The notes beneath the pieces were generated by a model. That model searched no databases. It was not told the origin of the DNA and saw nothing but the letters and a program-made list of their open reading frames with translations. From CAZSBB01 sp964605235 (GTDB lineage: Bacteria; Planctomycetota; Phycisphaerae; Phycisphaerales; Phycisphaeraceae), in assembly GCA_964605235.1 (NCBI GenBank), contig CAZSBB010000001.1:248001-312000 (forward strand): a DNA stretch of 64,000 bases, given 5' to 3'. How positions within the stretch are numbered: position 1 is the first letter of the stretch; each line of letters begins with the position of its first letter. Shown here piece after piece: positions 25,785 to 33,998 of this stretch. The translations under genes were made by a program, and so were the position numbers.

Positions 25785-25880
25785 TGCCACAGATGAACAC
25801 GGATGAAGATGGGGAGAGATAAGGCCGGGATGAAGCAAAATGGAATGCGGGTGAAGCCGCACACGAGCGCGGCTTACGCA
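25785..25880. repeat. CCACAGATGAACAC repeat, third copy
   Basis: GCCACAGATGAACACGGATG, then GGAGAGATAAGGCCGGGAT and a GTGAAGCCGCACACGAGCGC tail. It is in direct orientation with the copy at 24161, so the two long copies flank the intervening gene. Confidence 0.65.
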
Positions 25881-25919
25881 TAGGCCATGACGGCTGGTTC
25901 ATTGGTTCGTGAAACTACT

Positions 25920-25925
25920 TAAACT
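25920..25925 (+). promoter_or_regulatory. -10 element of the dehydratase gene
   Basis: TAAACT ends 8 nt before the ATG at 25934. No ribosome site is present, so this is a leaderless candidate with slightly long spacing. Confidence 0.4.
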
Positions 25926-25933
25926 GCTGAATT

Positions 25934-27112
25934 ATGAAAATCACTGCCATTGAAACCCACGTGTGCAACGCGCGCATGCGCAACTGGATCTTCGTGCGCG
26001 TGCGCACGGATCAGGATGGACTGTATGGCTGGGGGGAGGCCACGCTCGAATGGCACACCCGCAGCGTGGTGGGCGCGATTGAAGATATCGCTCAACTGCT
26101 CATCGGCGAAGACCCGCGCCGCGTCGAACACCTCTGGCAGATGATGTACCGCCAGCATTTCTGGCATGGCAACGGCATCGTGCGCGCGACCGCGATCAGC
26201 GGCATCGACCTGGCGCTGTGGGACATCGTGGGCAAGGTGCATGGCGTGCCGTGCCATCAGCTCTGGGGCGGCCCGGTGCGCGACTACATCCGCCTGTACT
26301 GCCATCTGGGCGGCGGCAAGATGGAGGACTTCTACGACACCGACGTCGCCGACGCCAAACGCTTTGGCGAGCTGGCGCAGCAGGCGGTGGCGGACGGCTT
26401 CACCGCGTTCAAGAGCATGGCGGTGCCGGAGACCGCTCCGCTGGAAGGTCTGCAACCCGTCCGCTATGCCGAGGCGTGCGTCAAGGCGATGCGCGATGCG
26501 GTGGGCGACGGCATCGACATCATGGTCGACTGTCACGCCCGGCCGAGCCCGCGCATGGGCATGCGCTTCGCCCAGGCGCTCGAACCCTATGGCCTGTACT
26601 TTTTCGAGGAACCCTGCTGGCCCGAAACACTCGACGACATCGCCCTGATTCAGCGTGCGGTCAGCACCCCCATCGCCACAGGCGAGCGTTTGATCAGTCA
26701 GCATCCGTTCCGCGATCTGCTGGAGAAGCGCGCCGCTTCGGTGCTCCAGCCGGACATCACGCATGTGGGTGGGTTGACGGAAGTGCGCCGCATTGCCGCG
26801 ATGGCGGAGGCGTACCGCGTGTCGCTGGCGCCGCACAATCCGCAGGGTCCGGTGAGCACTGCCGCGAGCATCGAGTTCGGCTTCTCCGCGCCCAGCTACA
26901 TCATCTGCGAGTCCGTGCACAGCGATGTGCCGTGGCGACAGGATGTGGTCAGCGAAGGCTTCGTGGTCGATCCCAAGGGGCGGGTGGTGCGCCCGTCGAG
27001 CCGCCCCGGGCTGGGCATCGAGATCGACCTGAACGTCGTCAGGCAACACCCCTTCCAGCAGGAAGTGCTCCAGCGCAGCTTCTACCGCGACGGCAGCGTG
27101 GGCGACTGGTAA
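25934..27112 (+). CDS. Enolase-superfamily sugar-acid dehydratase
   Basis: Mandelate racemase/muconate lactonizing group, most like D-galactonate or mannonate-type dehydratases. The 392-residue protein has an N-terminal capping domain and a barrel with metal ligands D199 (DCHAR), E225 or E226 (FFEEP) and E251 (ATGERL). The catalytic histidine is in APHNPQGPVS and a final Glu in IICESV. It would dehydrate an aldonate to a 2-keto-3-deoxy acid, which could feed the FAH and RraA enzymes of the 10-12 kb operon. The exact sugar acid is not predictable. Confidence 0.88.
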   Translation: MKITAIETHVCNARMRNWIFVRVRTDQDGLYGWGEATLEWHTRSVVGAIEDIAQLLIGEDPRRVEHLWQMMYRQHFWHGNGIVRATAISGIDLALWDIVGKVHGVPCHQLWGGPVRDYIRLYCHLGGGKMEDFYDTDVADAKRFGELAQQAVADGFTAFKSMAVPETAPLEGLQPVRYAEACVKAMRDAVGDGIDIMVDCHARPSPRMGMRFAQALEPYGLYFFEEPCWPETLDDIALIQRAVSTPIATGERLISQHPFRDLLEKRAASVLQPDITHVGGLTEVRRIAAMAEAYRVSLAPHNPQGPVSTAASIEFGFSAPSYIICESVHSDVPWRQDVVSEGFVVDPKGRVVRPSSRPGLGIEIDLNVVRQHPFQQEVLQRSFYRDGSVGDW

Positions 27113-27130
27113 ACCTGATGGATTCCCGTT

Positions 27131-27151
27131 AGCCCCCGGCTCGGCCGGGGG
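27131..27151. repeat. TTAGCCCC-type hairpin
   Basis: TTAGCCCCCGGCTCGGCCGG begins at 27129. CCCCCGG and CCGGGGG form the stem, about 20 nt after the dehydratase stop. It is a shorter relative of the palindromes at 1967 and 39476. Confidence 0.5.
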
Positions 27152-27189
27152 ATGGCACTCCAGAAAACTTTCATCCCCGGAGTCACTCC

Positions 27190-27990
27190 ATGCGTTGGGC
27201 GGAAATCAGTTGGCCGCATTTTGCCGAGTTGGACAAGCAGATTCCGGTGATCGTCCCCACCGCGTCCTGCGAGCAGCATGGGCATCATTTGCCGGTGATT
27301 GTCGACACCGCCCAGGTGACGCACATCGCCGACGCCGCCGAGCGCATCCTCGGCAATGAAGTGATCCTCACCCCCACGCTGTGGCTGGGCAGCTCGCATC
27401 ATCACCTGGATTTCCCCGGCACGTTGAGCGTGCCAGCCTCGGTGTTCAGCACGATGATCGAACATCTGGCGCGCTGCATTCTCCGCGCCGGGTTCAAGCG
27501 CGTGCTGTTCCTCAACGGGCACGGGGGCAACAGCACCCCCATCGCGCAGGCGCTCACCGAACTGTGCGCCAGCGATGACGTGGCGGACGACGCCTTCCTG
27601 GTCAACAGCAGTTGGTGGACGCTGGGCCGATCGGCGCTGGCGCCGGCGAAGCTGGGCATGCAGTCGGCGCAGCTGAGTCATGCCTGTGAATATGAAACCT
27701 CCGCCATGCTGCACATCGCCCCGCAGTTGGTGGACATGAGCAAAGCCAACGATCAGCCGCGGGCGCTGGACAACGCCTGGTCGGACACCGAAGGCTCCTC
27801 GCGCGGCACCGTCGTCGTGCATCAGCGCTTTCACCGCCGCACACCCACCGGCTCGATGGGCAGCCCCACCCACGCCACGGCTGACAAGGGCGCGCAGATG
27901 CTCGAAGGCGTGACCGCCGAGGTGGTGCGTTTTATCCGGGAGTTCCGGCAGTGGCAGCCGTTGGCCAAGCTCGGACCGCAGCGGCCGTAG
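27190..27990 (+). CDS. Creatininase family amidohydrolase
   Basis: Metal-dependent hydrolase of the creatininase/FAPy-deformylase/MftE family, 266 residues. Ligand motifs are complete: CEQHGHHLPVIVDT (E28, H30, D39), SSHHHLDFPGTLS, FLNGHGGN and HACEYETS with the catalytic Glu. Members open cyclic amides or lactam rings. It follows the dehydratase by 77 nt on the same strand, with CGGAGT before the ATG. True creatinine use is unlikely in this context; a lactam or lactone sugar derivative is an inference. Confidence 0.88.
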   Translation: MRWAEISWPHFAELDKQIPVIVPTASCEQHGHHLPVIVDTAQVTHIADAAERILGNEVILTPTLWLGSSHHHLDFPGTLSVPASVFSTMIEHLARCILRAGFKRVLFLNGHGGNSTPIAQALTELCASDDVADDAFLVNSSWWTLGRSALAPAKLGMQSAQLSHACEYETSAMLHIAPQLVDMSKANDQPRALDNAWSDTEGSSRGTVVVHQRFHRRTPTGSMGSPTHATADKGAQMLEGVTAEVVRFIREFRQWQPLAKLGPQRP

Positions 27991-28012
27991 GCTTTTTCCC
28001 GCGTTGTCCCGG

Positions 28013-29743
28013 CTATTGCTGGCGCGCAGCAGGCGGCGCGGCGGTCGGCGTGGCTGCGGTAGCGGGGGCGGCGCTCAGGTCGTACAGGTACAGGGCGCTG
28101 GTGCGGGTGTGCTGTTCATCCAGTTGGGGGCCCAGTTCCGCAGCGCGTTGGAGCACGCCGGTCCAGTCCTGATCGCGGTCGGCATGTTCGACCACGCCGA
28201 TCGAGGAGGGATGCAGGTTGGCGACGATCCACACCCGGCCGCGGCCGGCGAGCGCTTCGACGACCTGGGGATAGGTGGTCGGGTCGTAGTTGGGCTGGCC
28301 TTCGTCGGCGACATGGACATAGTGCAGGTCGGTCAGGCCGAATTGCCGGGCATAGAACGCCAGCACGGTGTTGGTGCCGCCGCAGGTCAGGACGACATCG
28401 CCCGGCCGCTGGTTGCGGCTCAGGTGCGTCAGCAGCGGGCGCAGGTCGAACTTGCCGCGGGGACGCAGGGTCAGGCTTGCGGAAGTGGTCGCCAGCGGTT
28501 GGCCCAGCAACACCAGCGCGACCAGCCCCGCCACCAGCGCGCCGCGGTGTTCGCGGTGCAGCAGGGCTTCGGCGCCGGCGCCGATGAGCAGCATCAACAC
28601 CGGGGCGGCAAAGAGCATCAGCCGGCCGGCGAACGGATAGCGATGGAGCATCGACGCCCCCGCCGCCGCCAGCAGCGTCAGCAGCAGCATTCCCGCCAGG
28701 GTCCGGCGATCGCGCAGCAGCCAGGCGGCGCCGGCAATCGCCAGCAGCAGTCCGAGCACGGGATAGGCGGCCCCCACCGGATGCTGGAAAAGCGCCAGCA
28801 CCGCGCTGCGCCAGGTCATCAGATCGCTGACGCCCTGCGGGGGGAACGGCAGAAACGCGCCGGTCCAGAAGTTCTGCAGATAGGGATCATTCACATCGGC
28901 GGGCAGGGCGAACAGGTAATGGGCGGCAAAGCCCGCCAACCAGGCGGCGCCCACCGGCAGCAGTTGGGCAGCATGCCGCGCGCCGCCGAGTTTCCAGCGT
29001 TGCAGGAACAGGCTCGTGCCAATGCCCGCGAGCACGAAGATCGCCGGCAGGGAGAACCATGTCGCCGCCGCCCCCGCCAGCGCCAGGCCGACCAGGCCGC
29101 GCCAGCGCCATTGCCGACGCCAGCAGCGTTCCGCCAGCAACAGGAGCAGGCAACTGACCAGGATGTCCGAGGAATACTGCTTGAACTCCACCGCGTAAAA
29201 AATCAGCCGATAGCTCAGGGCGAAGAAGCCCAGCGCCACCAGCGCGCCCGGCCAGTGCAGCGTGCGCCGCACCAGCACGAAGAAGACGCCCAGCGCCGCC
29301 AGGCTCGCCGCCAGCGGAACCAGGCGCAGCGCCTGCGCGGATTCGCCCAGCACCAGCGTGCAGAGCTTGACGGTCCACAGGAAACCCACCGGCGCCGCCT
29401 GATGGTGATCCAGCGGCTGCGTGAGCTCGCCGAAGGAACGGGTGATGATGTTCAGCGCGATCGCCGCCTCGTCATGCGTGAGCACCTGATTGAACAGGTA
29501 CTGCGCCATGCGCACCCCAATGCCCGCCACCAGCAGCGCCCAGGCAGTCCACTGCGCCAAGCGCGGCCAGACGCCGCTCCACACCGGCTCACCCGTCGGC
29601 TGAAGCTGCGGTTCGGGCAAGCGCGGCGAAGGCTTGCGCCAGGTATGCACCCGCGCCCGGCTGCTGGTCTCCGGCTCGCGCCCCGCGCTGGGTGGCGGCG
29701 GGGCCTGAGTCGGCGTTGTCGAATCGAGCAGTTGCTTGTTCAT
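28013..29743 (-). CDS. GT39-type membrane glycosyltransferase
   Basis: Polytopic 576-residue protein of the dolichyl/polyprenyl-phosphate-mannose-dependent glycosyltransferase superfamily (GT39/ArnT-like). After a Pro-rich cytoplasmic N terminus (1-60) it has about ten hydrophobic segments, an early THDEAA acidic motif where these enzymes keep the catalytic Asp/Glu, and EFKQYSSD near a membrane edge. The C-terminal soluble domain (about 420-560) is Rossmann-like. Its ATG overlaps the upstream stop as ATGA, so it is coupled to the neighbouring membrane gene. It probably transfers a sugar from a polyprenyl carrier outside the membrane. Confidence 0.82.
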   Translation of the reverse strand: MNKQLLDSTTPTQAPPPPSAGREPETSSRARVHTWRKPSPRLPEPQLQPTGEPVWSGVWPRLAQWTAWALLVAGIGVRMAQYLFNQVLTHDEAAIALNIITRSFGELTQPLDHHQAAPVGFLWTVKLCTLVLGESAQALRLVPLAASLAALGVFFVLVRRTLHWPGALVALGFFALSYRLIFYAVEFKQYSSDILVSCLLLLLAERCWRRQWRWRGLVGLALAGAAATWFSLPAIFVLAGIGTSLFLQRWKLGGARHAAQLLPVGAAWLAGFAAHYLFALPADVNDPYLQNFWTGAFLPFPPQGVSDLMTWRSAVLALFQHPVGAAYPVLGLLLAIAGAAWLLRDRRTLAGMLLLTLLAAAGASMLHRYPFAGRLMLFAAPVLMLLIGAGAEALLHREHRGALVAGLVALVLLGQPLATTSASLTLRPRGKFDLRPLLTHLSRNQRPGDVVLTCGGTNTVLAFYARQFGLTDLHYVHVADEGQPNYDPTTYPQVVEALAGRGRVWIVANLHPSSIGVVEHADRDQDWTGVLQRAAELGPQLDEQHTRTSALYLYDLSAAPATAATPTAAPPAARQQ

Positions 29744-30912
29744 GTGCGAGTCTCGCGCTTGAGCCAAGTCAGTTCTCCCACTTCCGCACCGCGTCCTGCC
29801 CGGCTCTGTCGCGCGGCGGCGCCGACCCACACCGGCGCCGCCCGCTTGATCGGCACCGCGCCCAGCCAGCCGGCGACGCTGTGACCCATCAGCAACAAAA
29901 ACACGGGATAGACCTCGTAGTAACCACGCAGTTCATCAAACCAGCCCAGGAATCCCGCCAAACCCGCCAGCGGCACCAGCATCCACACGCCGGCGCGGAG
30001 AAAGGTCGGCTTGTCGCCCCAGCGATGCACCGTCAACAGCAGCAACGCCCCCCACGCCACCGCCGTGGTCATGTCCATCGCCTGCAGCTTGGTCAGATTG
30101 CGCCCCAGATGGAACTCCACCAGCGCCCCGCCGTTGCCGGCAAACAGATGATTGACCAGCAGCTTCACCGCCAGGTAGATCGCCACCTGGGCCGCGCCCA
30201 GCAGGACATAGCGCGTCCAACTCACCCGGCGCTGGCCAAAGTCATAGAGGGCGAACAGCAGGATGAGCACCACGGCGGTTTCTTTGTTGAGCGCCGCCAG
30301 GAAGAACAAGGGCAGGTACGCCGACCACCACCCGCGCGCCAGCATCACCAGCGCCCAGGTGAACAGCAGCAAGGTCGCCGCGTCGTAGAGATAGCTGTTG
30401 TAACGGAAGAGTGCCGGCAGCAGCCCCACAGCCACCAATGACGCCAACTCGGCAAAGCCGTCCGGCGCGCGGTACAGCGTCAAGGTCAGACTGCGCACCG
30501 CCAGGGCAAAGCCGACAAAGCAGGCGTAGGACAACGCGAAGCTGATGAGCGCCAGCACGATGTCCTCGCGCTCGATGCCGATGCGGGTGTGCAGCCACGC
30601 CCCGCCGCGCCGGGCGACCTGCTCGGTGAGGCGTTCATGCAACCCCGCAGGCAGCGCAGCCTCCAGCGCCCGGCACACGGTCGGCAGCACGCAGCGGTAG
30701 GCGTAGGGGCGGTCCGCAGTGCCGTGCAACAGCGCCGCGTAGGACGCTTTCTCAGGATTTTTGGTTACACCCGGAGCGCGGAGGAAAATCCAGTAGCTCA
30801 CGGCCGCGAGCACCAGCACCGCCAGCAGATACGCCGCCTGCCGCAGGCGCGGAGCGCGCAGCAATGCGGTCAGAGGCAAGGGCAGATCGTTGGCGTCGGT
30901 CAAGGGCGACAT
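29740..30912 (-). CDS. Polytopic membrane protein, GT-C-like
   Basis: About 390 residues with roughly ten hydrophobic segments and no soluble domain. Short charged loops (HTRIGIEREDI, NKETAVVLILLFALYDFG) recall EpsG/GT-C membrane glycosyltransferases, but I find no definite family motif. The start is uncertain: ATGs at 30912, 30942 and 30954 are in frame. I prefer 30912 because the upstream part encodes a degenerate repeat arm (GCTTCGCTCACCTTCCAACTCG). It sits between a UbiA-like enzyme and a GT39 enzyme in one operon, so it likely helps build or move the same lipid-linked sugar. Confidence 0.65.
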   Translation of the reverse strand: MSPLTDANDLPLPLTALLRAPRLRQAAYLLAVLVLAAVSYWIFLRAPGVTKNPEKASYAALLHGTADRPYAYRCVLPTVCRALEAALPAGLHERLTEQVARRGGAWLHTRIGIEREDIVLALISFALSYACFVGFALAVRSLTLTLYRAPDGFAELASLVAVGLLPALFRYNSYLYDAATLLLFTWALVMLARGWWSAYLPLFFLAALNKETAVVLILLFALYDFGQRRVSWTRYVLLGAAQVAIYLAVKLLVNHLFAGNGGALVEFHLGRNLTKLQAMDMTTAVAWGALLLLTVHRWGDKPTFLRAGVWMLVPLAGLAGFLGWFDELRGYYEVYPVFLLLMGHSVAGWLGAVPIKRAAPVWVGAAARQSRAGRGAEVGELTWLKRETRT

Positions 30913-30975
30913 GGCGGCGTGTCTCTCTCTTCCCACGTACATTGCTTCGCTCACCTTCCAACTCGCATTGCCAAG

Positions 30976-30997
30976 CCCTGGGAAACTTCCGGGGGGG
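30976..30997. repeat. C-run-GGAA element after the UbiA gene
   Basis: Read on the minus strand, CCCCCCCGGAAGTTTCCCAG follows the TAA of the UbiA-family gene with no gap. Same family as 3859, 53561 and 57951. Confidence 0.6.
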
Positions 30998-32062
30998 TTA
31001 GACGAAGATCACGATTTTGCTGGTGTCGATGAGCACGAAGACAACCAGGAAGGCAATGATGCTGGCAATGATCCACGGGTCTTTGAGCAGCATTTCATCC
31101 GGCTCTTCGCCAGCCCCGTCGAGCGCCAACCGTCGGCGGTAGTGCATGACGGCAAAGAACACGATGGGCACAGTGACCACCAGCGAGGCATGGGGCCGAC
31201 TGGTGGTGGTGAACAGGGCATAAGCGCTGACGGTCATCACCGCGGTGTTGTTGAGCAGGGAATCGAGCAGCGCCACGTTGTAGCGCCGCAGCACGGGGCG
31301 TTGATGCTCGACGGCGCCGGCGGCGTCGGTGACCGCCATCAGCTCGGCGCGGCGTTTGGCGTAGGCGAGGAAAAGCGAAAGGAAGAAGGTGCAGAGGATG
31401 ATCCAGCCGGTGGGGATGTCGCCCAGCACATAGACGCCCGCCATGACGCGCAGGACGTACCCGGCCGCGATGCAGAAGCCGTCGACCAGCGGCACGTGCT
31501 TGAGCCAGCGGGCATAGAGCAGGTTGAGGATGAGATAGCTCGCCACGCAGGCGAAGACCCGCGGATGCAGCAGCCATGAGCCGCCCAGAGCGCAGACGAC
31601 CAGGCCCAGGGAAAGCGGCAGGGCGGCGCCGATGGAGACGCGCCCGCTGGCGATGGGGCGATTGCGTTTGCGCGGATGACGGCGATCCAGGGGCGCGTCG
31701 CAGGCGTCGTTGAAGACGTAGACGGCAGCGGCGGCGGGGATGAAGAGCAAGGCGACCAGGGCGTCGAGGCCGATGGCGCCGACGTTGTGCAGATGGCCGC
31801 CGAAGGTGACGCCGGCGAAGGCGGCAAGGTTCTTGGTCCACTGCTTGGGGCGCATCAGGTGCAGCATCGCCCCGGCGGATTGCAGAAGCGAAGGCGGCTG
31901 CACCGGGGCAAGGACGGGTTGAGCAGGCGGCGGGATCAGGCGCGTGGATGCGGAGGGCAAAGCCACGTCGATGACGCCGGGGGATGGCGGCAGCGCCGCG
32001 GCGGCCGGCAATTCAGTTGGCGCGGAGCGCAGCGGTTCGGTTGGGGGTGGGCGCAAGGTCAT
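30998..32062 (-). CDS. UbiA-family prenyltransferase, DPPR synthase-like
   Basis: Nine-helix UbiA superfamily protein (354 residues) closest in motif to decaprenyl-phosphate phosphoribosyltransferase: MRPKQWTKN, then the Asp motif NDACDAPLDRRHPRKRNRPI, and YARWLKHVPLVDGF. Those enzymes move 5-phosphoribose from PRPP to polyprenyl phosphate, the first step toward lipid-linked arabinofuranose or ribofuranose. A Pro/Ala-rich cytoplasmic tail precedes residue 65. I use the ATG at 32062; a TTG ten codons earlier is possible. Downstream membrane glycosyltransferases would use the product. Confidence 0.82.
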   Translation of the reverse strand: MTLRPPPTEPLRSAPTELPAAAALPPSPGVIDVALPSASTRLIPPPAQPVLAPVQPPSLLQSAGAMLHLMRPKQWTKNLAAFAGVTFGGHLHNVGAIGLDALVALLFIPAAAAVYVFNDACDAPLDRRHPRKRNRPIASGRVSIGAALPLSLGLVVCALGGSWLLHPRVFACVASYLILNLLYARWLKHVPLVDGFCIAAGYVLRVMAGVYVLGDIPTGWIILCTFFLSLFLAYAKRRAELMAVTDAAGAVEHQRPVLRRYNVALLDSLLNNTAVMTVSAYALFTTTSRPHASLVVTVPIVFFAVMHYRRRLALDGAGEEPDEMLLKDPWIIASIIAFLVVFVLIDTSKIVIFV

Positions 32063-32208
32063 GCGCCGCAAATATGGATCGGTGCGGGGCAAATGCCAGC
32101 AAAAGCGGGCAGGAAAACGCCCTGGCGTCAGTTCTGGCCCCAGGGGCGCGGGTTGGGCGGATTATGCCGGGTGGCGGGGTTATGCCGTGGGCGGGTGACT
32201 TACGCGGT

Positions 32209-33258
32209 TTAGGCTTTGAGGCTGGTCCACTTGCCGATGGTCCGCCCGCCGCGTGCCGCATGGAGGACGCCCGCATCGCAGTCGGCGATCAGGCTGTCGA
32301 CGGTCATGTTCGCCAGTTCGAAGGCTTTGGCGCCATAGGGCCACTGGTGAATCCACGGGCCGGGCCCATGGCGGTCGGCGAGGACTTTCCTGGCCACGGC
32401 AAGATTGATTTTGCCCTGGTGCTGCTGGACCAGTTGTGCCATGCGTTGGGCGCGTACGCAGGAGGTGGCTTTGCGGGTGAGTTGTTTCATGTCCTGCCTG
32501 GCGGCCTGGCACAGGCCGGGGTCGAGGTAGTGGTTGGCGCGGGAGAGCGCCGGGCTGGATTGATCGACGACCAGGCGCCCGGGCATGGCTTCGACCACGG
32601 CGATGTTGCCGGTGCGGTCGGCGAGGAAGAAGACATAGCAACCCGCCTGCCGCGCGGCGCGCAGGTAGTCCAGGGCGTCCGCGACGTTTTCGCGCAGCAG
32701 CACTTCGGGAATGAGGGCGTAAGCGGGCACGCCGTCGACGGGGGGGACGCGGCTCATGTACCCCGAGCCGGTCCACATGAGGGACATGCCCGCCTCATTG
32801 ACGCCGGCCCCGCACCACAAGCCGGGGTAGTGGTAGGAGGCGATCGCCGGGGCGCCGCGGAGTCGTTGGTGGAGGAGTCCCGCCCAGGGATACAGGCCGG
32901 TGTTCCAATCCCAGTTCTGGGCATTGAGGGTTCGCCCGGCGCGGGTGGCCTGGCCGGTGGCGACAAAGGCGGTGCAATGGGGGGCGTGCTGGATTTCCTC
33001 ATGGAGCGTCAGCAGGGTGACATGTTCGATGGACAGGTGGGCGCCCTGGGCGGCGGCACGCATGAAGCGGGCGGCCTGGGGGGCATCGCGCTGGATGTGC
33101 TTCCAGCAGCGTTTGGCGTAGGCGAGCCGTTGCCGGGTGGGGGTGACCTGGTAGCGGGCGAAGCCGACCATGGCGGTGGCGAAGCGCTCGCCATACGCCT
33201 TGCCGATGGTGCTGAGGTTGCCGGTGAGGGTGGTGACAGGCAGGGTGTTGAAGGGCAT
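32209..33258 (-). CDS. C45 family Ntn hydrolase / acyltransferase
   Basis: Peptidase C45 (acyl-CoA:6-APA acyltransferase-like) protein of 349 residues. These enzymes self-cleave before a cysteine nucleophile, here C95 in HAPHCTAFVAT, and then hydrolyse or transfer amide-linked acyl groups. The downstream segments TLNAQNWDWN, GVNEAGMSLMW and YVFFLADRTGNIAVVE match the family core. There is no signal peptide. The ATG at 33258 lacks a ribosome site and lies 3 nt from a GATTTGTTGATT tract, so the expression signal is unclear. Confidence 0.85.
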   Translation of the reverse strand: MPFNTLPVTTLTGNLSTIGKAYGERFATAMVGFARYQVTPTRQRLAYAKRCWKHIQRDAPQAARFMRAAAQGAHLSIEHVTLLTLHEEIQHAPHCTAFVATGQATRAGRTLNAQNWDWNTGLYPWAGLLHQRLRGAPAIASYHYPGLWCGAGVNEAGMSLMWTGSGYMSRVPPVDGVPAYALIPEVLLRENVADALDYLRAARQAGCYVFFLADRTGNIAVVEAMPGRLVVDQSSPALSRANHYLDPGLCQAARQDMKQLTRKATSCVRAQRMAQLVQQHQGKINLAVARKVLADRHGPGPWIHQWPYGAKAFELANMTVDSLIADCDAGVLHAARGGRTIGKWTSLKA

Positions 33259-33260
33259 GG

Positions 33261-33300
33261 TGGATTTGGTGATTTGTTGAATGGTTGATTGGTGATCGGG
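33261..33300. repeat. GATTTGTTGATT tract
   Basis: TGGATTTGGTGATTTGTTGA and GGTTGATTGGTGATCGG lie directly upstream of the C45 start (minus strand). The family also occurs at 13821, 13931 and 44911. Confidence 0.5.
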
Positions 33301-33361
33301 TGATGCAGGGGGTTGGTTGGCACACATACAGGCGCTGGGCCACTTCCCCCCGAGTTCAGGT

Positions 33362-33787
33362 TTACAGCGTGCCGGACCAGTCAGCGGGGCAGAGCAGGAC
33401 GGGAATGTCGCTCTGGCGGGTGATGTTGCTGGGCACATCGCCATTGAGCAGGCGCTGGAGCAGGCCTTTGTGGCTCAACCCCAGCACGATCAGGGTGCAT
33501 TTGCGGGCTTTGGCGGTGTTGAGGATGGCTTTGGGGACATCATCGGAAAAGAGCATGACGCTCTCAGCGGCAATGCCGGCTTCACGCAGGGCGTCGTTGA
33601 GCAGACGCAGGGTCTGCTCACCCCGGTTACGGGCCTCGGCTTCGTCTTCATCCTCGGCATGGGCGCTGGCGACGTGGGCGACCACCACCTCGGCGTCGAG
33701 CCGGCGCGACAGGTCCGCCATCGGGCCGGCGAACTTCTCGCTGGCCCAGGGGGAACTGACCGCCACCAACAACCGGGTCTTGCTCAC
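33362..33787 (-). CDS. Universal stress protein UspA family
   Basis: Small alpha/beta protein of 141 residues with the UspA fold: RLLVAVSSPWASEKF at the start, VVVAHVASAH, and the C-terminal LIVLGLSHKGLLQRLLNGDVPSNITRQSDIPVLLCP. The ATP-binding G-2x-G-9x-G pattern is only partly kept (GLSHKG...GDVPS), so nucleotide binding is doubtful. I place the start at GTG 33787, preceded by GGAGAAG; the ORF extends to an ATG at 33820 without a ribosome site. Confidence 0.82.
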   Translation of the reverse strand: MSKTRLLVAVSSPWASEKFAGPMADLSRRLDAEVVVAHVASAHAEDEDEAEARNRGEQTLRLLNDALREAGIAAESVMLFSDDVPKAILNTAKARKCTLIVLGLSHKGLLQRLLNGDVPSNITRQSDIPVLLCPADWSGTL

Positions 33788-33860
33788 GAGCTTCTCCAAC
33801 CTGCCGGCAACGCAGCCCATGCCGATCCACGAAAGGAAGGACCATCATATCCGAGCCACT

Positions 33861-33950
33861 CCCCCGGCACGAATTCCCCCGCCCCCCCGGAACCCCCCCC
33901 GGAGTTTCCCCCCGGAGCTACCCCCGGCCTTCCCCCGGCATTCCCCCGGA
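33861..33950. repeat. C-run-GGAA tandem tract
   Basis: Seven or more tandem units of the form CCCCCGGA, including CCCCCCCGGAACCCCCCCCG and GGAGTTTCCCCCCGGAGC. It fills the gap between the UspA gene start and the cyclophilin stop. It looks like an amplified version of the single elements elsewhere. Confidence 0.55.
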
Positions 33951-33998
33951 GCAGGCCCGGGAGCGCCCGCGTCACCGCTCCCGGCCCAGCCGGGCGCA

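Noticed and set aside
33861..33950. Simple-sequence sequencing artefact in the C-rich tract
   Set aside because: Single copies of the same unit occur elsewhere at defined positions, so it is a real element, though its exact copy number could be affected by assembly.
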